The notes beneath the pieces are model-generated. The model had not been told where the DNA came from, did no database searches, and saw only the letters and a program-made list of their open reading frames with translations. The position numbers and the translations under genes were made by a program. From the NCBI GenBank assembly GCA_964639525.1, contig CAZXDS010000025.1, positions 1-25,271 of the forward strand: a stretch of DNA of 25,271 nucleotides. The letters run 5' to 3'. Below, in pieces: positions 7,488 through 15,019 of the stretch (the stretch's first letter is position 1; the number at the start of each line of letters is the position of its first letter). The stretch comes from CAZXDS01 sp964639525. GTDB taxonomy: Bacteria; Bacteroidota; Ignavibacteria; Ignavibacteriales; Melioribacteraceae.

Positions 7488-7960
7488 TGTTTTAATTTAT
7501 CTGATATTGGTAACCAAATTATATTTGCACTAAAAATTCCCCATAACGTTGCAATAAATGCCGATGCAATATTATGGATTAAAATATTCGGGTCCGCACC
7601 GGCATTTGCCAATGTTTGAATTAAACCCATTACCGTTCCAATAATTCCCATTGTCGGAGCATATCCACCCATTTTTGTAAAAATAAAACTGTACGAATTA
7701 TGCCTNNNNNNNNNNNNNNNNNNNNNNNNNNNNNNNNNNNNNNNNNNNNNNNNNNNNNNNNNNNNNNNNNNNNNNNNNNNNNNNNNNNNNNNNNNNNNNN
7801 NNNNNCCAATAATAACCGCTGCAAATGTTCCGCCAAAAACCACAACAATTGGAGCAATTAAAAACAGCGCACTTAAACTTCCGCCTTCCCAAAGAAATGC
7901 ACCGAATATTGAAGATACTCCAAGAAATAGTCCGAATATGCTTCCGTATTTTTTAATCAT
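7343..7960 (-). CDS. motA: MotA-type stator protein of stator pair 1, interrupted by assembly gap
   Basis: The visible N-terminus has two hydrophobic segments (YGSIFGLFLGVSSIFGAFL and LFLIAPIVVVFGGTFAAVII). The visible C-terminal part has GGYAPTMGIIGTVMGLI, IASAFIATLWGIFSANIIWLPI and GIQSGEIPSVIKSRLVSMLP, all typical of the shorter MotA/PomA class. A run of 100 N removes the middle, where the cytoplasmic loop with the torque-generating Arg and Glu would be. About 171 residues are visible; family length (255-270) suggests that nearer 85-95 residues are missing than the 33 implied by the gap. The true gap is therefore probably about 250-300 bases, and continuity of frame across it is partly luck. 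The ATG overlaps the flgL stop (TAATG). Confidence 0.92.
   Translation of the reverse strand: MIKKYGSIFGLFLGVSSIFGAFLWEGGSLSALFLIAPIVVVFGGTFAAVIIXXXXXXXXXXXXXXXXXXXXXXXXXXXXXXXXXXRHNSYSFIFTKMGGYAPTMGIIGTVMGLIQTLANAGADPNILIHNIASAFIATLWGIFSANIIWLPISDKLKQWHLKEIHMMEVSLEAVLGIQSGEIPSVIKSRLVSMLPQKEQDVVLEK
7706..7805. other. Assembly gap, exactly 100 N
   Basis: One hundred consecutive N, the conventional placeholder for a scaffold join of unknown size. It lies wholly inside motA of stator pair 1, so the cytoplasmic loop of that protein cannot be read. Both sides belong to the same gene in the same orientation, so the join is probably correct. Confidence 0.99.
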
Positions 7961-9216
7961 TATAAGAAGTCCACCAATGATTTAGGTAATATCATTGCTG
8001 ATATTTTATAACCTGTGTCGAGATTAAATTGTTTACTTTGCAACTCCACCATTGCTTTCACAATATCAACATCACTTTCCTGCGATTTTAAATCTGTTAA
8101 TTCTAATGTCTGATTGTCCAGCAACTGCGATGTTGATGTTAATCGATTGCTAATATCCCCGGCAGTTGACAACTTATTTAGTATATGCTGATTAAAGTCG
8201 TTGACAATGGCAATTTGGTTTGCATTCGGTAATATCCCGTTTTTAAGATTATTTTTAATAGAAATTATCGTGTTAAAAATATTCGCCTTCTGGCTTAAAT
8301 CCGACGAAACACTATTTGACGAGCCTTCTTTGAGACTTGAAATATCAATAACAAAATCCACCTTGTTGGAATTTGCTTGAATATGAATATCTTTCGGATT
8401 ACTCCCGTCAATTGTTTTTAATTCACCACTGGAACTATCAAAAACGGCTACATTTGTTGAACCAACTGATTGAGGACCTGCTCCCGAACCATCATCAAGT
8501 GTATAACTTATGTTATAAGTATTTGCAGCAGAAGCATCCTTTTGATAATTTGTTACAAAAGTATATTGATTTCCATCGGAATCATAAACTGTTTTGCTCG
8601 TTGAGGTTGTGCTTCCGCCTGCCGCAGTAGAATCCAAAGTGCCGCTTTGCGTAAGCACCGATTGAAATAATTCTTTTCCGGTAATATTAATTTTTTGATC
8701 AATATTTTTAGAAATACGAATTTTTCTTTCGCCGCCTAAGTTACTGCTTTGAACATCCACACCTGTGCTTGTTCCATTTAACGCAAACGGTTTTGTTGAG
8801 TGGTCAGTTCCTCCAAATAAGTATTGCCCGTCAAAATCAGAATTAGCCAAATCTAAAATTTGATTTAATGAGGAATCAATTTTTCTTGAATAAGACGAAA
8901 TTGTATCACCGAGAGTTGGGTTTTGAGCGAATGTTAAATCAGAAATAATTTTTCCAATTTCCGTTTGAATTCCCGTCATTGACGAAATAGTTCCATTCAT
9001 AATTGAACTTGCCTTCTCAATGTTTGCGCTATATGTAGCAACATTGTTCATTTGTGATGACAAACGCATTACTCGCGATGCCCCAAGCGGGGAATCCGAA
9101 GGTTTATTGATGGATTTACCGGTCGTAATCTTTTCCTGCAGACTTGCCATATCCGCTTTCGTATTATTCATATTTCTAATATATGTATTCAATAAAGATC
9201 TATCTGAAACTCTCAT
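7960..9216 (-). CDS. flgL: Hook-filament junction protein FlgL with an FlgE-D2-like insert
   Basis: FlgL (HAP3) joins the hook to the flagellin filament. The N-terminal helix region matches flagellin-fold proteins (MRVSDRSLLNTYIRN, KITTGKSINKPSDSPLGASR, DFDGQYLFGGT at 128-137). The C-terminal helix region is also typical (LTSTSQLLDNQ, ESDVDIVKAMVELQSKQ). Length is 418 residues against about 300-320 for enterobacterial FlgL. The excess is mainly residues 205-298, which read like the D2 (FlaE) domain of hook protein FlgE: TVYDSDGNQYTFVTNY, then NTYNISYTLDDG, then VAVFDSSSGEL and VDFVIDISSLKEG. Such a surface domain would sit on the outside of the junction. It starts 17 bases after flgK with a GGTGAT ribosome binding site. 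Confidence 0.94.
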   Translation of the reverse strand: MRVSDRSLLNTYIRNMNNTKADMASLQEKITTGKSINKPSDSPLGASRVMRLSSQMNNVATYSANIEKASSIMNGTISSMTGIQTEIGKIISDLTFAQNPTLGDTISSYSRKIDSSLNQILDLANSDFDGQYLFGGTDHSTKPFALNGTSTGVDVQSSNLGGERKIRISKNIDQKINITGKELFQSVLTQSGTLDSTAAGGSTTSTSKTVYDSDGNQYTFVTNYQKDASAANTYNISYTLDDGSGAGPQSVGSTNVAVFDSSSGELKTIDGSNPKDIHIQANSNKVDFVIDISSLKEGSSNSVSSDLSQKANIFNTIISIKNNLKNGILPNANQIAIVNDFNQHILNKLSTAGDISNRLTSTSQLLDNQTLELTDLKSQESDVDIVKAMVELQSKQFNLDTGYKISAMILPKSLVDFL

Positions 9217-9233
9217 TACATCACCATTTTTTA

Positions 9234-10595
9234 TTATACCATTCGTAAAATAGTTTGAAGCATTTGATCAGCGACAGTTATCAATTTTGCCGAAGCATCA
9301 TACGACCGCTGATATTTAAGTATATCCGTCATTTCCTCATCAATGGAAACACCGGCAACTGAACTTTGCTGCTGTTCAAGATTGCTTAGAACAAGACTAA
9401 AAGTATCGTTATTTTGGCTTTGGAATTGCTTTTCGGAAGCAACGGAAGTAACCAAATTCTGATATCCGTCTTGAACCGTATTGCCATCCATAATTTTTGC
9501 TTCTTGCAATTTGGCAATGTTAATTGCAATATCATTATTCCCGTCTGTTCCGTCGGAGGAAACCGCAATTTTTTTAACATTTTTTAATATATCGCTATTC
9601 ACTTTTAAAACTCCGTCTGAATAACTTGAGAAAAATTCAATACCGTTAGTAGGCGAATCCGTAAGAGAATAACCTTTTTTATGTTCGGCGTTCACATTAT
9701 CTTTTAGTGCATAAGCAAATGTATCCAATTGATTTTTATATTCCGGTATTAAATTATTAACTGTATTGTAATCGGCATACAATTCACCTTTTCTAATTGT
9801 CACACGTGCATTACCGTCTTCAGTTAAAACGGAAAATTTTCCACTCTGATTTGTTTCAACTTGAAAATCTATTTGATGCAGACGATCAACAGCAAAAACC
9901 CCGCCTATAGAAACATTGGCTACTCCGTTGGCATCAATATTCACTTGTGTATTAACGATTTGACTTAAACTTTTTAAAATTTTATCCCTTTTATCAAGCA
10001 AGTCATTTGCATCATTATTAATAACTGACGATTCATAAATTTGCTTATTAACTTCTTTCAAATCTTTCGTATAATTATTAATTTGACCCACAAGGTTTTC
10101 AGCATCCTTTTGAAGGTCTGTCCTCTCGCTATTTATTCCCTCGTAAATATTTTCAAGTTTACCGGTCATCTGCTGTGTCGCATTAACAACACTATTCCTT
10201 AATGCAATAGAAGTTGGGTCAACTGAAAGATTATTCCACGAATTAAAGAATTTGTTAATCATATTGGAAAGTCCTTGTTCCGTAGGTTCAGAAAATAGGG
10301 CTTCAATTGAACCGAGAATACCGGCTTGTTTTTGAGAGAAAGATTGGTTTTCGCTGTAATCTCGTATTTGTTTATCCAGTATTCCATTCCTAATTCGCTC
10401 AATATCGGAGATTTGAACTCCATTGCCAATTGACAACTTTCCTCTTACATCGGGAGCAACTGATGAAAAATTTGTACGCTGACGTGAATAATCAGCATTA
10501 TTAGCATTTGCCACGTTATTTGCGGTTACCGACAATGCTTTTTGATATGCCAAAAGACTTCGGCGTGATGTATCAAATATTCTGCTGAGAGCCAT
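9234..10595 (-). CDS. flgK: Hook-filament junction protein FlgK
   Basis: FlgK (HAP1) is the first junction protein on the hook. The N-terminus carries the axial-protein signature VTANNVANANNADYSRQRT (residues 23-41), in which flagellar rod/hook proteins normally have an ANN-ANxxTxGY-like motif. The C-terminus has VSIDEEMTDILKYQRSYDASAKLI, the matching helix, ending in DQMLQTILRMV. The middle (SSVINNDANDLLDKRDKILKSLSQ, VNIDANGVANVSIGG) is standard FlgK. Length (453) is at the short end for the family. It starts 2 bases after flgN, its likely chaperone, with an AAAGGT ribosome binding site, and is followed by flgL. Confidence 0.97.
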   Translation of the reverse strand: MALSRIFDTSRRSLLAYQKALSVTANNVANANNADYSRQRTNFSSVAPDVRGKLSIGNGVQISDIERIRNGILDKQIRDYSENQSFSQKQAGILGSIEALFSEPTEQGLSNMINKFFNSWNNLSVDPTSIALRNSVVNATQQMTGKLENIYEGINSERTDLQKDAENLVGQINNYTKDLKEVNKQIYESSVINNDANDLLDKRDKILKSLSQIVNTQVNIDANGVANVSIGGVFAVDRLHQIDFQVETNQSGKFSVLTEDGNARVTIRKGELYADYNTVNNLIPEYKNQLDTFAYALKDNVNAEHKKGYSLTDSPTNGIEFFSSYSDGVLKVNSDILKNVKKIAVSSDGTDGNNDIAINIAKLQEAKIMDGNTVQDGYQNLVTSVASEKQFQSQNNDTFSLVLSNLEQQQSSVAGVSIDEEMTDILKYQRSYDASAKLITVADQMLQTILRMV

Positions 10596-10597
10596 AC

Positions 10598-11053
10598 TTA
10601 TACCTTTTTATCTAATATTGATTTTTCCGATGAACTTAAAATAGCCGAAATTGTTTCATTCAAAAATTGTCGGGAATGGTTTATCAAATACATATTCTGT
10701 TTATTTAATTTCATCAAATCTTCAACTACAATTTTTATTTCAGAATGTATAGTATTAATTTCTACAATTATTTCATGTGGTAATAATTCTGCAAATTCCT
10801 CAATTACAGTTTCAAGATGATAGTCTTTTCTGCTCTTTCCGGCATCAATGTACATTTCATTAATTGCAGATAATCTTTCATTCTCCATTTTTTGAATAAG
10901 CGGAAGCATTCTTTCTTCACTCTTAATGCACTCATCCAAGTGTTCTCTATTATTTGAAACAAGAGCAATTTGTTTTTTAGTGGCAATACTTTTAAGTTCA
11001 TTAAGTATTTTCCTTTCCCGCCGTAGAACTGTTATTAAATTTTCTGATTCCAT
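10598..11053 (-). CDS. flgN: FlgN-like export chaperone for FlgK/FlgL
   Basis: A 151-residue, almost entirely helical protein with heptad-like spacing (LITVLRRERKILNELKSIATKKQIALV at the start, LMKLNKQNMYLINHSRQFLNETISAIL at the end), the layout of FlgN chaperones that guard FlgK and FlgL before export. The last helix, with NQxNxxLIxxSxxFL-like character, is the substrate-binding end in the family. FlgN sequences diverge strongly, so the call rests on length, helical pattern and position directly upstream of flgK and flgL. No flgM gene accompanies it, unlike in many genomes where flgM precedes flgN. ATG at 11053 is adjacent to the flgJ stop. Confidence 0.85.
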   Translation of the reverse strand: MESENLITVLRRERKILNELKSIATKKQIALVSNNREHLDECIKSEERMLPLIQKMENERLSAINEMYIDAGKSRKDYHLETVIEEFAELLPHEIIVEINTIHSEIKIVVEDLMKLNKQNMYLINHSRQFLNETISAILSSSEKSILDKKV

Positions 11054-11054
11054 T

Positions 11055-11864
11055 CTAATCGTCCATATGATTTAAATATCCGAGAACTCTGTTTATATAA
11101 TTTTTTGTTTCCTTAAATGGCGGAATCCCATCATATTTGGCTACATTTGCAGGACCTGCATTATAAGCTGCCAAAGTGCGTTCAATATCTCCGTCATATT
11201 GCTTAAGCATTTGAGCTAAATATTTTGTTCCGCCAAAAATATTATCCTTTGGTTCCCACACATTATTAACACCCAAATCAGCGGCGGTTGAGTCCATTAG
11301 CTGCATCAATCCTTTTGCTTTTACTTTTGATTGTGCATTTGAATTCGCCGCAGATTCCGTAAGAATAACGGATTTTATTAAGTTTTCGTTTACTCCGAAT
11401 TTTTGACCGGCTTCTTTTATTAACGGTAGATATTCATTAAGCCTTTTCAATGAACTTCTACTCGGAACTATTGATTTAGTTTTATTATTGCTTTTATTAA
11501 ATTTTAATTCGATCGGCGGAGTTAACGGCTTATCCAAAATTTTATTAGGCTGTAAGTTTTCACCGGTTAATTTTTTGTAAAGAATTTTCGCAATTCCAAG
11601 TCCCTGACTGCGAGTCATAAAAGAAGCAATTTTACTCTGGAATACGGTATCAAGAACATCGCCGCCATAACTGTCTTTTCCGAACATTCCGCCTTCTGTT
11701 GTTTTGTTCATACTTTTCAGCATCATTCCGGTGAGAAGACTTTCAAAATCCTGCGAAGCTTTTGCCAGCTTGGTTTTTTGTGCTTCCGAAAAATTTCCGT
11801 GCACAGTATTTGCCGGTTGAATATGCTTTTCAAAATCCATTATTTTAAGTTTCAAAGTTTCCAT
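11055..11864 (-). CDS. flgJ: FlgJ-type rod-binding protein fused to an SLT lytic transglycosylase
   Basis: FlgJ caps the growing rod and opens peptidoglycan for it. Residues 30-100 match the rod-binding domain (KASQDFESLLTGMMLKSMNKT, GGDVLDTVFQSKIA, SQGLGIAKILYKKL). After a linker of about 40 residues, 143-265 form a lytic transglycosylase domain of the SLT/GH23 type: catalytic Glu170 (VILTESAANSNA), GLMQLM at 185-190, NIFGGTKYLAQML and AYNAGP at 233-238. In E. coli FlgJ the C-terminal enzyme is a glucosaminidase of a different family, so the fusion partner differs while the job is the same. No signal peptide is seen, as expected for type III export. In-frame ATGs at 11864 and 11840 (residue 9) are both possible; the first follows the flgI stop by one base. 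Confidence 0.94.
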   Translation of the reverse strand: METLKLKIMDFEKHIQPANTVHGNFSEAQKTKLAKASQDFESLLTGMMLKSMNKTTEGGMFGKDSYGGDVLDTVFQSKIASFMTRSQGLGIAKILYKKLTGENLQPNKILDKPLTPPIELKFNKSNNKTKSIVPSRSSLKRLNEYLPLIKEAGQKFGVNENLIKSVILTESAANSNAQSKVKAKGLMQLMDSTAADLGVNNVWEPKDNIFGGTKYLAQMLKQYDGDIERTLAAYNAGPANVAKYDGIPPFKETKNYINRVLGYLNHMDD

Positions 11865-11865
11865 T

Positions 11866-12960
11866 TTAAATAATCACTAATTTTGCAGTTAACGCGCCTG
11901 CTTGTTTAAGAGCTTGAAATATGGCAATAATATCACGAGGCGTAACTTTTAATTGATTTAACGCCGCTGCCACTTGCTGTACGTTTGAAGCTCCGCTTAT
12001 TGCCACTGCATTTGCCCCCTCTTCTTTAACCTGGGGAACAAGATTATTAAACACTTGCGTTTGTCCCTGCGAAAACGCATTCGGCTGCGATATTATTGGT
12101 AATGAACGAATTGTAATATTTAAGCCGCCGTGTGAAATTGTAACCGGCGCAATTCTCACATTGCTTCCGGCAACAATAGTACCTGTTCGTTCGTTAATTA
12201 CTACCCTTGCTTCAACATCCGACTGAACTCGAACACTTTCCAATTGTGCAATAAAATTTCCAAAATTATTTTCCTGATTTTGAGGAACTGTTATTTTTAT
12301 TTCGGAAGCCCCAATACTTTTAGCTGTCCCTTTTCCGAACAATGAATCAACAGCTATCACAATATTATTTGCAGTGGTAAAATCAGGTGAACGCAGCATA
12401 ATACTAAGTGAGTTTGCTGATAAAGCTCCACCCGGAAGATCAATTTCCAAACTACCTCCGTTTGGAATTCTACCGGCAAGAGCCACATTTCGAGCAACTC
12501 TACCACCGGAACCGGTATTGAAATCAAATCCGCCAATTGAAACAGGTCCTTGAGCAATTCCGTAAACTTTTCCATCTATTCCGGATAGCGGTGTCATAAG
12601 CAGCGTAGCGCCCATCAAACTTGAAGCATCGCCAATTGATGAAACAATAACATCAAAATTTGCACCTTTTTTATAGAGATTGGTTAATCTTGTTGTAACC
12701 ATAACAGCAGCAACATTTCGTGTGCGAAGATTTCTATCGGTTATTGTTACACCAAATCTTTTCAGCATACTTCTTACCGATTGCTCTGTCATTAAAGAGC
12801 GATAACTGTCTCCCGTTCCTGAAAGTCCGACAACCAAACCGTATCCAATAAGTTGCTCGGTTTCTATCCCTTTGAAATAGGATATGTCTTTAATCCTTTG
12901 CCCGAACAATTGAGAAAAAGTAATTAAAATCGATATTAATAAAACTGATAATTTTTTCAT
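11866..12960 (-). CDS. flgI: Flagellar P-ring protein FlgI
   Basis: FlgI forms the periplasmic P-ring bushing around the rod. The sequence runs through the family landmarks RIKDISYFKGIETEQLIGYGLVVGLSGTGD, RNVAAVMVTTRL, GANFDVIVSSIGDASSLMGATLLMTPL, VARVVINERTGTIVAGSNVRIAPVTISHG (shown here in part) and the C-terminal VTPRDIIAIFQALKQAGAL. An N-terminal signal peptide (MKKLSVLLISILITFSQLFG, cleavage before Gln) sends it to the periplasm through Sec. The frame is open three codons further upstream to a GTG at 12969, but the ATG at 12960 is chosen because AGGTGG lies 5 bases before it and it gives the better signal peptide. That ribosome binding site overlaps the flgH stop, so the two genes are coupled. 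Confidence 0.97.
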   Translation of the reverse strand: MKKLSVLLISILITFSQLFGQRIKDISYFKGIETEQLIGYGLVVGLSGTGDSYRSLMTEQSVRSMLKRFGVTITDRNLRTRNVAAVMVTTRLTNLYKKGANFDVIVSSIGDASSLMGATLLMTPLSGIDGKVYGIAQGPVSIGGFDFNTGSGGRVARNVALAGRIPNGGSLEIDLPGGALSANSLSIMLRSPDFTTANNIVIAVDSLFGKGTAKSIGASEIKITVPQNQENNFGNFIAQLESVRVQSDVEARVVINERTGTIVAGSNVRIAPVTISHGGLNITIRSLPIISQPNAFSQGQTQVFNNLVPQVKEEGANAVAISGASNVQQVAAALNQLKVTPRDIIAIFQALKQAGALTAKLVII

Positions 12961-12965
12961 GATAA

Positions 12966-12971
12966 CCACCT
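12966..12971 (-). promoter_or_regulatory. Ribosome binding site deciding the flgI start
   Basis: AGGTGG on the minus strand, 5 bases before the ATG at 12960 and overlapping the flgH stop codon. It favours this ATG over the in-frame GTG at 12969. Confidence 0.75.
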
Positions 12972-13530
12972 AAAATAGGAAGTGGATAAATTTTGTTAAC
13001 AATCCCGGAGAAGTATTTCCCGTAACTTCACCATCGCCTTGAAAATTGATTTGTGCATCGGAAATTTTATATGAATAAACTGAATTATCCGTTCGTAAAT
13101 CAGCGGAGCGAATTAATCCTTTAATAGTTACTAATTGTTCCTCACCGTTGATTGTAATTTTTCGTGTACCGGTAATTCGTAATAATCCATTATCGTAAAC
13201 CGAATCAATAACTGCGGAAATCTTTGTTTTCACAACTCCGGAACTCGACATTCTTCCGCCGCCATTAAAACTATTTCCAACTCCAATTCCAAAATCCGCC
13301 ATAGTTGTTCCATCATTTGAAGCTTTTAAGTTTAGTGCATCCTTGCGTCCTGTTGTTATATTAGCCGAATTACTTGCTTGCGATGCTTCAACAACAATAA
13401 TTGTTACAACATCACCGAGACGGCTCGCTTTGTAATCCGAAAAAAGTGACCGGCTGCTGTTCGCTCTAAAATCCTGTGCCGATATTAATATCGGCAAACA
13501 AATCATTAGTATTATTATTAATTTTTTCAT
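12970..13530 (-). CDS. flgH: Flagellar L-ring protein FlgH, no lipobox seen
   Basis: FlgH forms the outer-membrane L-ring. Landmarks: SLFSDYKASRLGDVVTIIVVE, ANITTGRKDALNL, GGRMSSSGVVKTKISAVI, LLRITGTRKITINGEEQLVTIKGLIRSADL and a C-terminal SPGLLTKFIHFLF. The signal peptide (MKKLIIILMICLPILISA, cleavage before Gln-Asp) ends like a signal peptidase I site. Proteobacterial FlgH is a lipoprotein with Cys at +1; here the only Cys lies inside the hydrophobic core (LMICLP) and does not make a lipobox. The frame extends to a TTG at 13542, but ATG at 13530 fits the signal peptide and has GAG 7 bases upstream. It overlaps the end of flgA slightly only if the TTG is used. Confidence 0.95.
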   Translation of the reverse strand: MKKLIIILMICLPILISAQDFRANSSRSLFSDYKASRLGDVVTIIVVEASQASNSANITTGRKDALNLKASNDGTTMADFGIGVGNSFNGGGRMSSSGVVKTKISAVIDSVYDNGLLRITGTRKITINGEEQLVTIKGLIRSADLRTDNSVYSYKISDAQINFQGDGEVTGNTSPGLLTKFIHFLF

Positions 13531-13534
13531 TTTA

Positions 13535-14194
13535 TCACTCAACTATTTTTACTTTTTTACTATTAATTATTTTAGCTTTAAATAATTTTTTATCCGAACG
13601 TACAACTCTGATAATGTCACCTTTACTACCGTCTTCTCTGGCATTAACGTTAAAATTAACCACCACACTTCCGAAAATACTGTAAGCAAATAACTTATCA
13701 CCACGAAAAACTATCGGAATTTTACTAAGCATATTTGTATTTAATATACTTCCTTTCACAATTGTTTTAGCAGCTCGATAGTTTGAAAGATCCATTTTGC
13801 TGCTAACAATATTATCATTTAAATTAGAAATTTCTTTTTGAACTAAATTAAATCTGTCAGATGTTATTTGTTCGTTTCTCTTAATTTTACTTTTTGCAAC
13901 CCATACCTCTGCAAATAATTTAATTTTAACAGTAACAAACGCACTCGAAGTTCTATTTCCTCGTTTCTTTATTTTTACCGGAACGTATGCAAAACCTTTA
14001 ACCAATCTAAAATTCCTGCTCTCATCAATTTTTATGTCTGCATCCGCAAAAGATTTAATTCCTATTGGAAGCGATATTATTTTATATGTGAACTTCTTAT
14101 ACTCTTTCAATTCTTTTTTAAGATATGAATCAAGAGATGACCCTTGAATAAATCCGAATGAAATTAGCAACAATATGTATATGAATTTTTTCAT
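13535..14194 (-). CDS. flgA: P-ring assembly chaperone FlgA
   Basis: FlgA is a periplasmic chaperone that helps FlgI subunits assemble into the P-ring. A signal peptide is seen at the N-terminus (MKKFIYILLLISFGFIQGSS). The C-terminal half matches the SAF-like domain of FlgA: AEVWVAKSKIKRNEQITSDRFNLVQKEIS, YRAAKTIVKGSILNTNMLSKIPIVFRGDKL (given in part), then NVNAREDGSKGDIIRVVRSDKKLFKAKII, which contains the conserved A-x-x-x-G-x-x-G-D-x-I-x-V pattern. Length (about 219) is normal. A TTG lies one codon before the ATG at 14194; ATG is preferred, though neither has a clear ribosome binding site. Position between flgG and flgH is the common arrangement outside enterobacteria. Confidence 0.93.
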   Translation of the reverse strand: MKKFIYILLLISFGFIQGSSLDSYLKKELKEYKKFTYKIISLPIGIKSFADADIKIDESRNFRLVKGFAYVPVKIKKRGNRTSSAFVTVKIKLFAEVWVAKSKIKRNEQITSDRFNLVQKEISNLNDNIVSSKMDLSNYRAAKTIVKGSILNTNMLSKIPIVFRGDKLFAYSIFGSVVVNFNVNAREDGSKGDIIRVVRSDKKLFKAKIINSKKVKIVE

Positions 14195-14206
14195 CAATAA
14201 TATCTA

Positions 14207-15004
14207 TTATCGTTTAAGATTATTTGCAATAGACAACATATCTTCAACCGTTTTTATGGTTTTTGAATTTATTTCATACGACCGCTGGGCAGTAATCATA
14301 TTTACCATTTCTTGAACAATATCAACATTAGATGATTCAAGAAATCCTTGATGAACCTCACCATAACCATCACTTGCCGGAGTTCCGATTAATGGCTGAC
14401 CGGAACTTGAAGTTTCTGCATAAAGATTATCGCCCAAAGATTTGAGACCGGCCGGATTAATGAATTTAACAAGGTCAAGGTTTCCCAAATCTACAGTATC
14501 ACCATTAAATTGGACAAGTGAAACAGTTCCTTGTTTTGATACATGAATTTCCGCTGCCTCGCCATCAATTGTAAATCCGGGTTCAAGCGCATAACCGCTT
14601 GAACTCACAATTGTCCCATCGGCAGATAATTTAAATGATCCGTCACGCGTATAAACAAAACTTCCGTTTGATTTTCTCAATTGGAAAAATCCATCTCCAT
14701 TAATTCCAAGGTCCAATTGCTGACTTGTTTGCTGCAAAGCACCTTGAGTAAACATTTTTTGAGTCGAAGAAGTTCTAACACCACTTCCAACCTCAACGGT
14801 TGAGTTTGTAGATCCTGCTTGACCGGGGACTTCAGAGCTTTGCGGATTTGTTACAACATCTTGATAAATCAAGTCCTGAAATTCTGCTCTGTTTTTCTTA
14901 AATCCGGTTGTGTTGATATTAGCAATATTATTTGCAATAACTTGAATATTTACTTGCTGTGCATTCATTCCTGATGCTGCTGTTCTTAATGCTGCCGTAG
15001 GCAT
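14207..15004 (-). CDS. flgG: Distal rod protein FlgG
   Basis: FlgG builds the distal rod that crosses the periplasm. The N-terminus has the axial-protein signature ASGMNAQQVNIQVIANNIANINTTGFKKNRAEF. The middle has LDLGINGDGFFQLRKSNGSFVYTRDGSFKLSADG, and the C-terminus EVHQGFLESSNVDIVQEMVNMITAQRSYEINSK (all shown in part or overlapping motifs). Length (265) equals that of E. coli FlgG (260). The ATG has the best ribosome binding site in the window (AGGAGG, 15010-15015), consistent with strong translation of a structural subunit. flgF lies 15 bases upstream. Confidence 0.97.
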   Translation of the reverse strand: MPTAALRTAASGMNAQQVNIQVIANNIANINTTGFKKNRAEFQDLIYQDVVTNPQSSEVPGQAGSTNSTVEVGSGVRTSSTQKMFTQGALQQTSQQLDLGINGDGFFQLRKSNGSFVYTRDGSFKLSADGTIVSSSGYALEPGFTIDGEAAEIHVSKQGTVSLVQFNGDTVDLGNLDLVKFINPAGLKSLGDNLYAETSSSGQPLIGTPASDGYGEVHQGFLESSNVDIVQEMVNMITAQRSYEINSKTIKTVEDMLSIANNLKR

Positions 15005-15009
15005 AATAA

Positions 15010-15015
15010 CCTCCT
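15010..15015 (-). promoter_or_regulatory. Strong ribosome binding site of flgG
   Basis: Full consensus AGGAGG on the minus strand, 5 bases before the flgG ATG, inside the 15-base flgF-flgG spacer. It shows that this organism uses Shine-Dalgarno signals and supports their use as a guide to starts elsewhere in the window. Confidence 0.85.
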
Positions 15016-15019
15016 ATTA

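Noticed and set aside
7706..7805. Frameshift or broken motA
   Set aside because: The interruption is a placeholder run of 100 N, not a mutation; both sides are typical MotA sequence in the correct order.
13476..13500. Cys in the FlgH signal peptide (LMICLP) as a possible lipobox
   Set aside because: The residue before Cys is Ile and the Cys is in the middle of the hydrophobic core with a better signal peptidase I site after it, so it does not fit the lipobox pattern.
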